This document shows, piece after piece, positions 34,701 to 48,609 of a DNA stretch of 64,000 nucleotides; within the stretch, counting starts at the first letter, position 1, and each line of letters opens with the position of its first letter. Under the pieces are notes generated by a model that was not told where the DNA came from, did no database searches, and saw only the letters and a program-made list of their open reading frames with translations. Source of the stretch: Eurosta solidaginis (lineage: Eukaryota; Arthropoda; Insecta; Diptera; Tephritidae); assembly GCF_040869045.1 (NCBI RefSeq), contig NC_090322.1:82607675-82671674 (forward strand), given 5' to 3'. The position numbers were made by a program, and so were the translations under genes.

Positions 34701-35851
34701 CAACTGCTGTTTGATCTACTCAAATTTGTTGAACGAAAAGACTTACGTATTCTAACCATGCTTAACCTTTAGGCCGGTAAGTTTATTTGGAAAAAACGCA
34801 ATATGTAAGCTAACGAGGAAGGAGCCGTCGAGTAAACAAAACAAAATGGTTAAAAAAATTCGTACGCGGCATTTATCAGTTTTAACTCTAGAATTAAAGG
34901 ATATAGAACGAGAAACAACGTTTGAAACCCTTTAAAAACTTTTAATAACTATATCAAAAGTTATTGTTCTGAAGCCAACAACTGCTGAGTGATCTACTCT
35001 AATTTATTAAACGAAACGACTTAAGTATTCTAACCACGCTTAACCTTTAGGCCGGTAATGTTTATTTAGAAAAACGCAATATGTAAGCTAACGAGGAAGG
35101 AGCCGTCGAGTAAACAAAACAAAATGGTTAAAAAAATTCGTACGCGGCATTTATCAGTTTTAACTCTAGAATTAAAGGATATAGAAAGAGAAACAACGTT
35201 TGAAACCCTTTAAAAACTTTTAATAACTATATCAAAAATTATTGTTCTGAAGCCAACAACTGCTGAGTGATCTACTCAAATTTGTTGAACGAAACGACTT
35301 AAGTTTCTAACCATGCTTAACCTTTAGGCCGGTAAGTTTATTTAGAAAAACGCAATATGTAAGCTAACGAGGAAGGAGCCATCGAGTAAACAAAACAAAA
35401 TGGTTAAAAAAATTCGTTCGCGGTATTTATCAGATTTAACTCTAGAAGTAAAGGATATAGAACTAGAAACAACGTTTAAAACCCTTTAACAACTTTAAAT
35501 AACTATATAAAAATTATTGTTCTGAAGCCAACAACTGCTGAGTGATCTACTCAAATTTGTTGAACGAAACGACTTAAGTATTCTAACCATGCTTAACCTT
35601 TAGGACGGTAAGTTTATTTAGAAAAACGCAATATGTAAGCTAACGAGGAAGGAGCCGTCGAGTAAACAAAACAAAATGGCTAAAAAAATTCGTACGCGGT
35701 ATTTATCAGATTTAACTCTAGAATTAAAGGATATAGAACGAGAAACTACGTTTGAAATCTTTAACAACTTTTAATAACTATATCAAAAATTATTGTTCTG
35801 AAGCCAACAACTGCTGAGTGATCTACTCAAATTTGTTAAACGAAACGACTT
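28709..35851. repeat. Array sector with mixed type A/B monomers and small deletions
   Basis: Mostly type A, with type B at 31,123 and 32,507. Irregular units include a 16-bp loss at 32,717 (CTATATGAAGCC) and two 298-bp chimeric monomers at 33,597 and 34,172, in which the GGCCGGTTGGAGCGG module runs into TTTGTAATGTAAGC and so re-enters a type A monomer. 33,597 and 34,172 are 575 bp apart, a local two-monomer duplication. A related monomer with ATTCGTTCGCGG and TTTAACAACTTTAAAT sits near 35,330. No larger period was recognised. Confidence 0.75.
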
Positions 35852-36958
35852 AATTATTCTAACCATGCTTAACCGTTAGACCGGTAAGATTATTTAGAAA
35901 AACGCAATATGTAAGCTAACGAGGAAGGAGCGATCGCGTAACCCAAACGAATGGGTTAAAAAAATTCGTACGCAGTTTTTATCATATTTAGATCTAGAAT
36001 TAAAGGATATAGAACGAGAAACAACGTTTGAAATCCTTTAAAAACTTTTAATAACTATATCAAAAATTATTGTTCTGAAGCCAACAACTGTTGAGTGATC
36101 TACTCAAATTTGTTAAACGAAACGACTTAATTATTCTAACCATGCTTAACCGTTAGACCGGTAAGATTATTTAGAAAAACGCAATATGTAAGCTAACGAG
36201 GAAGGAGCGATCGCGTAACCCAAACGAATGGGTTAAAAAAATTCGTACGCAGTTTTTATCATATTTAGATCTAGAATTAAAGGATATAGAACGAGAAACA
36301 AAGTTTGAAATCCTTTAAAAACTTTTAATAACTATATCAAAAATTATTGTTCTGAAGCCAACAACTGCTGAGTAATCTACTCAAATTTGTTAAACGAAAC
36401 GACTTAATTATTCTAACCATGCTTAACCGTTAGACCGGTAAGATTATTTAGAAAAACGCAATATGTAAGCTAACGAGGAAGGAGCGATCGCGTAACCCAA
36501 ACGAATGGGTTAAAAAAATTCGTACGCAGTTTTTATCATATTTAGATCTAGAATTAAAGGATATAGAACGAGAAACAACGTTTGAAATCCTTTAAAAACT
36601 TTTAATAACTATATCAAAAATTATTGTTCTGAAGCCAACAACTGCTGAGTGATCTACTCAAATTTGTTAAACGAAACGACTTAATTATTCTAACCATGCT
36701 TAACCGTTAGACCGGTAAGATTATTTAGAAAAACGCAATATGTAAGCTAACGAGGAAGGAGCCGTCGAGTAAACAAAACAAAATGGTTAAAAAAATTCGT
36801 ACGCGGTATTTATCAGATTTAACTCTAGAATTAAAGGATATAGAACGAGAAACTACGTTTGAAATCTTTAACAACTTTTAATAACTATATCAAAAATTAT
36901 TGTTCTGAAGCCAACAACTGCTGAGTGATCTACTCTAATTTGTTAAACGAAACGACTT
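35852..36958. repeat. Tandem run of type D monomers
   Basis: Three nearly identical 277-bp monomers start at 35,852, 36,129 and 36,406 with TTAATTATTC in place of TTAAGTATTC. They also carry CCGTTAGACCGG, GTAAGATTATTTAG, GGAGCGATCGCG, GCAGTTTTTATCATATTTAG and GAAATCC. A fourth at 36,683 has the D head but a type A tail. Near-identity indicates recent amplification of this variant. Confidence 0.88.
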
Positions 36959-39900
36959 AAGTATTCTAACCATGCTTATCCTTTAGGCCGGTAAGTTTAT
37001 TTAGAAAAACGCAATATGTCAGCTAACCAGGAAGGAGCCGTCGAGTAAACAAAACAAAATGGTTAAAAAAATTCGTACGAGGTATTTATCAGATTTAACT
37101 CTAGAATTAAAGGATATTGAACGAGAAACAACGGTTGAAACCCTTTAAAAACTTTTAATAACTATCTCACAAATTATTGTTCTGAAGCCAACAACTGCTG
37201 AGTGATCTACTCAAATTTGTTAACCGAAACGACTTAAGTATTCTAACCACGCTTAACCTTTAGGTCGGTAAGTTTATTTAGAAAAACGCAATATGTAAGC
37301 TAACGAGGAAGGAGCCGTCGAGTAAACAAAACAAAATGGTTAAAAAAATTCGTACGCGGTATTTATCAGATTTAACTCTAGAATTAAAGGATATTGAACG
37401 AGAAATAACGTTTGAAACCCTTTAAAAACTTTTAATAACTATATCAAAAATTATTGTTCTGAAGCCAACAACTGCTGAGTGATCTACTCAAATTTGTTAA
37501 ACGAAACGACTTAAGTATTCTAACCATGCTTAACCTTTAGGCCGGTAAGTTTATTTAGAAAAACGCAATATGTAAGCTAACGAGGAAGGAGCCGTGGAGT
37601 AAACAAAATAAAATGGTTAAAAAAAATTCGTATGCGGTATTTATCAGTTTTAACTCTAGAATTAAAGGATATAGAACGAGAAACAACGTTTGAAACCAAT
37701 TAAAAACTTTTAATAACTATATCAAAAATTATTGTTCTGAAGCCAACAACTGCTGAGTGATCTACTCAAATTTGTTGAACGAAACGACTTAAGTATTTTA
37801 ACCATGCTTAACCTTTAGGCCGGTAAGTTTATTTAGAAAAACGCAATATGTAAGCTAACGAGGAAGGAGCCGTCGAGTAAACGAAACAAAATGGTTAAAA
37901 AAATTCGTACGCGGAATTTATCAGATTTAACTCTAGAATTAAAGGATATAGAACTAGAAACAACGTTTGAAACCCTTTAAAAATTTTAAGTAACTATATC
38001 AAAAATTATTGTTCTGAAGCCAACAACTGCTGAGTGATCTACTCAAATTTGTTGAACGAAACGACTTAAGTATTCTAACCATGCTTAGCCTTTAGGCCGG
38101 TAAGTTTATTTAGAAAAACGCAATATGTAAGCTAACGAGGAAAGAGCCGTCGAGTAAACAAAACAAAATGGTTAAAAAAATTCGTACGAGGTATTTATCA
38201 GATTTAACTCTAGAATTAAAGGATATTGAACGAGAAACAACGGTTGAAACCCTTTAAAAACTTTTAATAACTATCTCACAAATTATTGTTCTGAAGCCAA
38301 CAACTGCTGAGTGATCTACTCAAATTTGTTAAACGAAACGACTTAAGTATTCTAACCACGCTTAACCTTTAGGTCGGTAAGTTTATTTAGAAAAACGCAA
38401 TATGTAAGCTAACGAGGAAGGAGCCGTCCAGTAAACGAAACAAAATGGTTAAAAAAATTCGTACGCGGAATTTATCAGATTTAACTCTAGAATTAAAGGA
38501 TATAGAACTAGAAACAACGTTTGAAACCCTTCAAAAATTTTAAGTAACTATATCAAAAATTATTGTTCTGAAGCAAACAACTGCTGAGTGATCTACTCAA
38601 ATTTGTTGAACGAATCGACTTAAGTATTCTAACCATGCTTAACTTTTAGGCCAACAACTGCTGCTTTATTTAGAAAAACGCAATATGTAGGCTACACGGT
38701 AATGGAGCTCTCGAGTAATCCAAACGAATGGGTTAAAATAATTCGTACGCAGTTTTTATCATATTTAGATCTAGAATTAAAGGATATAGAACGAGAAACA
38801 ACGTTTGAAATCCTTTAAAAACTTTTAATAACTATATCAAAAATTATTGTTCTGAAGCCAACAACTGCTGAGTGATCTACTCAAATTTGTTAAACGAAAC
38901 GACTTAATTATTCTAACCATGCTTAACCGTTAGACCGGTAAGATTATTTAGAAAAACGCAATATGTAAGCTAACGAGGAAGGAGCGATGGCGTAACCCAA
39001 ACGAATGGGTTAAAAAAATTCGTACGCAGTTTTTATCATATTTAGATCTAGAATTAAAGGATATAGAACGAGAAACAATGTTTGAAATCCTTTAAAAACT
39101 TTTAATAACTATATCAAAAATTATTGTTCTGAAGCCAACAACTGCTGAGTGATCTACTCAAATTTGTTGAACGAAACGACTTAAGTATTCTAACCATGCT
39201 TAACCTTTAGGCCGGTAAGTTTATTTAGAAAAACGCAATATGTAAGCTAACGAGGAAGGAGCCGTCGAGTAAACAAAACAAAATGGTTAAAAAAATTCGT
39301 ACGCGGCATTTATCAGTTTTAACTCTAGAATTAAAGGATATAGAACGAGAAACAACGTTTGAAATCTTTAACAACTTTTAATAACTATATCAAAAATTAT
39401 TGTTCTGAAGCCAACAACTGCTGAGTGATCTACTCTAATTTGTTAAACGAAACGACTTAAGTATTCTAACCATGCTTAGCCTTTAGGCCGGTAAGTTTAT
39501 TTAGAAAAACGCAATATGTAAGCTAACGAGGAAAGAGCCGTCGAGTAAACAAAACAAAATGGTTAAAAAAATTCGTACGCGGTATTTATCAGTTTTAACT
39601 CTAGAATTAAAGGATATATAACGAGAAACAACATTTGAAACCATTTAAAAACTTTTAATAACTATATCAAAAATTATTGTTCTGAAACCAACAACTGCTG
39701 AGTGATCTACTCTAATTTGTTAAACGAAACGACTTAAGTATTCTAACCATGCTTAACCTTTAGGCCGGTAAGTTTATTTAGAAAAACGCAATATGTCAGC
39801 TAACGAGGAAGGAGCCGTCAAGTAAACAAAACAAAATGGTTAAAAAAATTCGTACGAGGTATTTATCAGATTTAACTAGGATATTGAATTAAAGTATATT

Positions 39901-42222
39901 GAACGAGAAACAACGGTTGAAACCCTTTAAAAACTTTTAATAACTATCTCAAAAATTATTGTTCTGAAGCCAACAACTGCTGAGTGATCTACTCAAATTT
40001 GTTAAACGAAACGACTTAAGTATTCTAACCACGCTTAACCTTTAGGTCGGTAAGTTTATTTAGAAAAACGCAATATGTAAGCTAACGAGGAAGGAGCCGT
40101 CGAGTAAACAAAACAAAATGGTTAAAAAAATTCGTACGCGGTATTTATCAGTTTTAGCTCTAGAATTAAAGGATATAGAACGAGAAACAACGTTTGAAAC
40201 CCTTTAAAAACTCTTAATAACTATATCAAAAATTATTGTTCTGAAGCCAACAACTGCTGAGTGATCTACTCAAATTTGTTAAACGAACCGACTTAAGTAT
40301 TCTAACCATGCTTAACCTTTAGGCCGGTAAGTTTATTTAGAAAAACACAATATGTAGCCGACGCGGAGATGGAGCGGTCGCGTAACCCAAACGAATGGGT
40401 TAAAAAAATTCGTATGCGGTATTTATCAGTTTTAACTCTAGAATTAAAGGATATAGAACGTGAAACAATGTTTGAAACCCTTTAAAAACTTTTAATAACT
40501 ATATCAAAAATTATTGTTCTGAAGCCAACAACTGCTGAGTGATCTACTCAAATTTGTTAAACGAAACGACTTAAGTATTCTAACCATGCTTAACCTTTAG
40601 GCCGGTAAGTTTATATAGAAAAACGCAATATGTAAGCTAACGAGGAAGGAGCCGTGGAGTAAACAAAACAAAATGGGTAAAAAAAATTCGTATGCGGTAT
40701 TTATCAGTTTTAACTCTAGAATTAAAGGATATAGAACGAGAAACAATGTTTGAAACCAATTAAAAACTTTTAATAACTATATAAAAAATTATTGTTCTGA
40801 AGCCAACAACTGCTGAGTGATCTACTCAAATTTGTTAAACGAACCGACTTAAGTATTCTAACCATGCTTAACCTTTAGGCCGGTAAGTTTATTTAGAAAA
40901 ACACAATATGTAGCCGACGCGGAGATGGAGCGGTCGCGTAACCCAAACGAATGGGTTAAAAAAATTCGTATGCGGTATTTATCAGTTTTAACTCTAGAAT
41001 TAAAGGATATAGAACGTGAAACAATGTTTGAAACCCTTTAAAAACTTTTAATAACTATATCAAAAATTATTGTTCTGAAGCCAACAACTGCTGAGTGATC
41101 TACTCAAATTTGTTGAACGAAACCACTTAAGTATTCTAACCATGCTTAACCTTTAGGCCGGTAAATTTATTTAGAAAAACGCAACATGTAAGCTAACGAG
41201 GAAGGAGCCGTCGAGTAAACAAAACAAAATGGTTAAAAAAAATCGTACGCGGTATGTATCAGATTTAACTCTAGATTTAAAGGATATAGAACTAGAAACA
41301 ACGTTTGAAACCCTTTAAAAACTTTTAATAACTATATCAAAAATTATTGTACTGGAGCCAACAACTGCTGAGTGATCTACTCAAATTTGTTGACGAAACG
41401 ACTTAAGTATTCTAACCATGCTTAACCTTTAGGCCGGTAAGTTTATTTAGAAAAACGCAATATGTAAGCTAACGAGGAAGAAGCCGTCGAGTAAACAAAA
41501 CAAAATGGTTAAAAAAATTCGTACGCGGTATTTATCAGTTTTAACTCTAGAATTAAGGATATAGAACGAGAAACAACGTTTGAAACTATTTAAAAACTTT
41601 TAATAACTATATCAAAAATTATTGTTCTGAAGCCAACAACTGCTGAGTGGTCTACTCTAATTTATTAAACGAAACGACTTAAGTATTCCAACCATGCTTA
41701 ACCTTTAGGCCGGTAACTTTATTTAGAAAAACGCAATATGTAAGCTAACGAGGAAGGAGCCGTCGAGTAAACAAAACAAAATGGTTAAAAAAATTCGTAC
41801 GCGGTATTTATCAGATTTAAATCTAGAATTAGAGGATATTGAACGAGAAATAACGTTTGAAACCCTTTAAAAACTTTTAATAACTATATCAAAAATTATT
41901 GTTCTGAAGCCAACAACTGCTGAGTGATCTACTCAAATTTGTTAAATGAAACGACTTAAGTATTCTAACCATGCTTAACCTTTAGGCCGGTTAGTTTATT
42001 TAGAAAAACGCAATTTGTAAGCTAACGAGGAAGGAGCCGTGGAGTAAACAAAACAAAATGGTTAAAAAAAATTCGTATGCGGTATTTATCAGTTTTAACT
42101 CTAGAATTAAAGGATGTAGAACGAGAAACAACGTTTGAAACCCTTTAAAAACTTTTAATAACTATATCAAAAATTATTGTTCTGAAGCCAACAATACTCA
42201 ATTTTGTTAAACGAAACGACTT
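36959..42222. repeat. Array sector with local dimer and four-monomer duplications
   Basis: The variant ACTATCTCACAAATTATTG near 37,161 recurs at 38,270, a spacing of 1,109 bp (four monomers). A dimer with GAACCGACTTAAG and type B (GTAGCCGACGCGG) starts at 40,295 and again at 40,851. The first type C monomer is at 38,622, directly followed by a type D at 38,906. At 38,650 GGCC runs into AACAACTGCTG and then CTTTATTTAG, a template jump from the end of a monomer into its start. At 39,878 a short rearrangement reads AACTAGGATATTGAATTAAAG. Confidence 0.75.
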
Positions 42223-45200
42223 AAGTATTCTAACCATGCTTAACCTTTAGGCGGTTAAGTTTATTTAGAAAAACGCAATATGTAGGCAACGCGGAGATGG
42301 AGCGGTCGCGTAACCCAAACAAATGGGTTAAAAAAATTCGTACGCGGTATTTATCAGATTTAACTCTAGAATTAAAGGATATTGAACGAGAAATAACGTT
42401 TGAAACCCTTTAAAAACTTTTAATAACTATATCAAAAATTATTGTTCTGAAGACAACAACTGCTGAGTGATCTACTCAAATTTGTTAAATGAAACGACTT
42501 AAGTATTACAACCATGCTTAACCTTTAGGCCGGTAACTTTATTTAGAAAAACGCAATATGTAAGCTAACGAGGAAGGAGCCATCGAGTAACCCAAACAAA
42601 ATGGTTAAAAAAATTCGTATGCGGTATTTATCAGTTTTAACTCTAGAATTAAAGGTTATAGAACGAGAAACAATGTTTAAAACCCTTTAAAAACTTTTAA
42701 TAACTATATCAAAAATTATTGTTCTGAAGCCAACAACTGCTGAGTGATCTACTCAAATTTGTTGAACGAAACGACTTAAGTATTCTAACCATGCTTAACC
42801 TTTAGGCCGGTAAGTTTATTTAGAAAAACGCAATATGTAAGCTAACGAGGAAGGAGGCGTCGAGTAAACAAAACAAAATGGTTAAAAAAAATCGTACGCG
42901 GTATTTATCAGATTTAATTCTAGAATTAAAGGATATCGAACTAGAAACAACGTTTGAAACCCTTTAAAAACTTTTAATAACTAAATCAAAACTTATTGTT
43001 CTGAAGCCAACAACTGCTGAGTGATCTACTCAAATTTGTTGAACGAAACGACTTAAGTATTCTAACCATGCCTAACCTTTAGGCCGGTAAGTTTATTTAG
43101 AAAAACGCAATATGTAAGCTAATGAGGAAGGAGCCGTCGAGTAAACAAAACAAAATGGTTAAAAAAATTCGTATGCGGTATTTATCAGATTTAACTCTAG
43201 AACTAAAGGATATAGAACTAGAAACAACGTTTGAAACCCTTTAAAAACTTTAAATAACTATTATATCAAAAATTATTGTTCTGAAGCCAACAACTGCTGA
43301 GTGATCTACTCAAATTTGTTAAATGAAACGACTTAAGTATTACAACCATGCTTAACCTTTAGGCCGGTAACTTTATTTAGAAAAACGCAATATGTAAGCT
43401 AACGAGGAAGGAGCCATCGAGTAACCCAAACAAAATGGTTAAAAAAATTCGTATGCGGTATTTATCAGTTTTAACTCTAGAATTAAAGGATATAGATCGA
43501 GAAACAACGTTTGAAACCCTTTAAAAACTTTTAATAACTATATCAAAAATTATTGTTCTGAAGCTAAAAACTGCTTAGTGATCTACTCAAATTTGTTGAA
43601 CGAAACGACTTAAGTATTCTAACCATGCTTAACCTTTAGGACGGTAAGTTTATTTAGAAAAACGCAATATGTAAGCTAACGAGGAAGGAGCCGTCGAGTA
43701 AACAAAACAAAATGGTTAAAAAAATTCGTACGCAGTATTTATCAGATTTAACTCTAGAATTAAAGGATATAGAACTAGAAACAACGTTTGAAACCCTTTA
43801 AAAACTTTAAATAACTATTATATCAAAAATTATTGTTCTGAAGCCAACAACTGCTGAGTGATCTATTCAAATTTGTTGAACGAAACGACTTAAGTATTCT
43901 AACCATGCTTAACCTTTAGGCCGGTAAGTTTATTTAGAAAAACGCAATATGTAAGCTAACGAGGAAGAAACGTCGAGTAAACAAAACAAAATGGTTAAAA
44001 AAATTCGTACGCGGTATTTATCAGATTTAACTCTAGAATTAAAGGATATAGATCGAGAAACAACGTTTGAAACCCTTTAAAAACTTTTAATAACTATATC
44101 AAAAATTATTGTTCTGAAGCCAACAACTGCTGAGTGATCTACTCAAATTTGTTGAACGAAACGACTTAAGTATTCTAACCATGCTTAACCTTTAGGCCGG
44201 TTAGTTTATTTAGAAAAACGCAATATGTAAGCTAAAGAGGAAGGAGCCGTCGAGTAAACAAAACAAAATGGTTAAAAAAATTCGTACGCGGTATTTATCA
44301 GATTTAACTCTAGAATTAAAGGATATTGAACAAGAAATAACGTTTGAAACCCTTTAAAAACTTTTAATAACTATATCAAAAATTATTGTTCTGAAGCCAA
44401 CAACTGCTGAGTGATCTACTCAAATTTGTTAAACGAAACGACTTAAGTATTCTAACCATGCTTAACCTTTAGGCCGTTAAGTTTATTTAGAAAAACGCAA
44501 TATGTAGGCAACGCGGAGATGGAGCGGTCGCGTAACCCAAACAAAATGGTTAAAAAAATTCGTATGCGGTATTTATCAGTTTTAACTCTAGAATTAAAGG
44601 ATATAGATCGAGAAACAACGTTTGAAACCCTTTAAAAACTTTTAATAACTATATCAAAAATTATTGTTCTGAAGCTAAAAACTGCTTAGTGATCTACTCA
44701 AATTTGTTGAACGAAACGACTTAAGTATTCTAACCATGCTTAACCTTTAGGACGGTAAGTTTATTTAGAAAAACGCAATATGTAAGCTAACGAGGAAGGA
44801 GCCGTCGAGTAAACAAAACAAAATGGTTAAAAAAATTCGTACGCGGTATTTATCAGATTTAACTCTAGAATTAAAGGATATAGATCGAGAAACAACGTTT
44901 GAAACCCTTTAAAAACTTTTAATAACTATATCAAAAATTATTGTTCTGAAGCTAAAAACTGCTTAGTGATCTACTCAAATTTGTTGAACGAAACGACTTA
45001 AGTATTCTAACCATGCTTAACCTTTAGGACGGTAAGTTTATTTAGAAAAACGCAATATGTAAGCTAACGAGGAAGGAGCCGTCGAGTAAACAAAACAAAA
45101 TGGTTAAAAAAATTCGTACGCGGTATTTATCAGATTTAACTCTAGAATTAAAGGATATAGAACTAGAAACAACGTTTGAAACCCTTTAAAAACTTTAAAT

Positions 45201-48200
45201 AACTATTATATCAAAAATTATTGTTCTGAAGCCAACAACTGTTGAGTGATCTAGTCTAATTTATTAAACGAAACGACTTAAGTATTCTAACCATGCTTAA
45301 CATTTAGGCCGGTAACTTTATTTAGAAAAACGCAATATGTAAGCTAACGAGGAAGGAGCCGTCGAGTGGACAAAACAAAATGGTTAAAAAAATTCTTATG
45401 CGGTATTTATCAGTTTTAACTTTAGGATTAAAGGATATAGAACGAGAAACAACGTTTGAAACCCTTTAAAAACTTGTAATAACTATATCAAAAATTATTG
45501 TTTTGAAGCCAACAACTGCTGTTTGATCTACTCAAATTTGTTGAACGAAAAGACTTAAGTATTCTAACCATGCTTAACCTTTAGGCCGGTAAGTTTATTT
45601 AGAAAAAACGCAATATGTAAGCTAACGAGGAAGGAGCCGTCGAGTAAACAAAACAAAATGGTTAAAAAAAATTCGTACGCGGCATTTATCAGTTTTAACT
45701 CTAGAATTAAAGGATATAGAACGAGAAACAACGTTTGAAACCATTTAAAAACTTTTAATAACTATATCAAAAATTATTGTTCTGAAGCCAACAACTGCTG
45801 AGTGATCTACTCTAATTTATTAAACGAAACGACTTAAGTATTCTAACCATGCTTAACCTTTAGGCCGGTAACTTTATTTAGAAAAACGCAATATGTAAGC
45901 TAACGAGGAAGGAGCCGTCGAGTGAACAAAACAAAAGGGTTAAAAAATTCGTATGCGGTATTTATCAGTTTTAACTCTAGAATTAAAGGATATAGGGCGA
46001 GAAACAACGTTTGAAACCCTTTAAAAACTTGTAATAACTATATCAAAAATTATTGTTCTGAAGCCAACAACTGCTGTTTGATCTACTCAAATTTGTTGAA
46101 CGAAAAGACTTAAGTATTCTAACCATGCTTAACCTTTAGGCGGTTAAGTTTATTTAGAAAAACGCAATATGTAGGCAACGCGGAGATGGAGCGGTCGCGT
46201 AACCCAAACAAATGGGTTAAAAAAATTCGTACGCGGTATTTATCAGATTTAACTCTAGAATTAAAGGATATTGAACGAGAAATAACGTTTGAAACCCTTT
46301 AAAAACTTTTAATAACTATATCAAAAATTATTGTTCTGAAGACAACAACTGCTGAGTGATCTACTCAAATTTGTTAAATGAAACGACTTAAGTATTACAA
46401 CCATGCTTAACCTTTAGGCCGGTAACTTTATTTAGAAAAACGCAATATGTAAGCTAACGAGGAAGGAGCCGTCGAGTAAACAAAACAAAATGGTTAAAAA
46501 AATTCGTACGCGGTATTTATCAGATTTAACTCTAGAATTAAAGGATATTGAACGAGAAATAACGTTTGAAACCCTTTAAAAACTTTTAATAACTATATCA
46601 AAAATTATTGTTCTGAAGCCAACAACTGCTGAGTGATCTACTCAAATTTGTTAAATGAAACGACTTAAGTATTCTAACCATGCTTAACCTTTAGGCCGGT
46701 TAGTTTATTTAGAAAAACGCAATATGTAAGCTAAAGAGGAAGGAGCCGTCGAGTAAACAAAACAAAATGGTTAAAAAAATTCGTACGCGGTATTTATCAG
46801 ATTTAACTCTAGAATTAAAGGATATTGAACAAGAAATAACGTTTGAAACCCTTTAAAAACTTTTAATAACTATATCAAAAATTATTGTTCTGAAGCCAAC
46901 AACTGCTGAGTGATCTACTCAAATTTGTTAAACGAAACGACTTAAGTATTCTAACCATGCTTAACCTTTAGGCCGTTAAGTTTATTTAGAAAAACGCAAT
47001 ATGTAGGCAACGCGGAGATGGAGCGGTCGCGTAACCCAAACTAATGGGTTAAAAAAATTCGTATGCGGTATTTATCAGTTTTAACTCTAGAATTAAAGGT
47101 TATAGAACGAGAAACAATGTTTAAAACCCTTTTAAAACTTTTAATAACTATATCAAAAATTATTGTTCTGAAGCCAACAACTGCTGAGTGATCTACTCAA
47201 ATTTGTTGAACGAAACGACTTAAGTATTCTAACCATGCTTAACTTTAGGCCGGTAAGTTTATTTAGAAAAACGCAATATGTAAGCTAACGAGGAAGGAGG
47301 CGTCGAGTAAACAAAACAAAATGGTTAAAAAAAATCGTACGCGGTATTTATCAGATTTAATTCTAGAATTAAAGGATATAGAAATAGAAACAACGTTTGA
47401 AACCCTTTAAAAACTTTTAATAACTAAATCAAAACTTATTGTTCTGAAGCCAACAACTGCTGAGTGATCTACTCAAATTTGTTGAACGAAACGACTTAAG
47501 TATTCTAACCATGCCTAACCTTTAGGCCGGTAAGTTTATTTAGAAAAACGCAATATGTAAGCTAATGAGGAAGGAGCCGTCGAGTAAACAAAACAAAATG
47601 GTTAAAAAAATTCGTATGCGGTATTTATCAGATTTAACTCTAGAACTAAAGGATATAGAACTAGAAACAACGTTTGAAACCCTTTAAAAACTTTAAATAA
47701 CTATTATATCAAAAATTATTGTTCTGAAGCCAACAACTGCTGAGTGATCTATTCAAATTTGTTGAACGAAACGACTTAAGTATTCTAACCATGCTTAACC
47801 TTTAGGCCGGTAAGTTTATTTAGAAAAACGCAATATGTAAGCTAACGAGGAAGAAACGTCGAGTAAACAAAACAAAATGGTTAAAAAAATTCGTACGCGG
47901 TATTTATCAGATTTAACTCTAGAATTAAAGGATATAGATCGAGAAACAACGTTTGAAACCCTTTAAAAACTTTTAATAACAATATCAAAAATTATTGTTC
48001 TGAAGCTAAAAACTGCTTAGTGATCTACTCAAATTTGTTGAACGAAACGACTTAAGTATTCTAACCATGCTTAACCTTTAGGACGGTAAGTTTATTTAGA
48101 AAAACGCAATATGTAAGCTAACGAGGAAGAAGCCGTCGAGTAAACAAAACAAAATGGTTAAAAAAATTCGTACGCAGTATTTATCAGATTTAACTCTAGA

Positions 48201-48609
48201 ATTAAAGGATATAGAACTAGAAACAACGTTTGAAACCCTTTAAAAACTTTAAATAACTATTATATCAAAAATTATTGTTCTGAAGCCAACAACTGCTGAG
48301 TGATCTATTCAAATTTGTTGAACGAAACGACTTAAGTATTCTAACCATGCTTAACCTTTAGGCCGGTAAGTTTATTTAGAAAAACGCAATATGTAAGCTA
48401 ACGAGGAAGAAACGTTGAGTAAACAAAACAAAATGGTTAAAAAAATTCGTACGCGGTATTTATCAGATTTAACTCTAGAATTAAAGGATATAGATCGAGA
48501 AACAACGTTTGAAACCCTTTAAAAACTTTTAATAACTATATCAAAAATTATTGTTCTGAAGCCAACAACTGCTGAGTGATCTACTCAAATTTGTTGAACG
48601 AAACGACTT
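42223..48609. repeat. Array sector with overlapping short-range duplications
   Basis: The GGAGGCGTCGAG variant at 42,846 recurs near 47,289 (4,443 bp, 16 monomers) together with the next monomer's ATGCCTAACC and GCTAATGAGG. The GGCGGTTAAG monomer at 42,223 recurs at 46,112 (14 monomers). GAACAAGAAATAAC near 44,328 recurs near 46,827 (nine monomers). Type B monomers at 42,223, 44,445, 46,112 and 46,944 are the last in the window. A 17-bp loss sits at 42,190 (CCAACAATACTC). Several superimposed exchanges rather than one period fit best. Confidence 0.75.
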
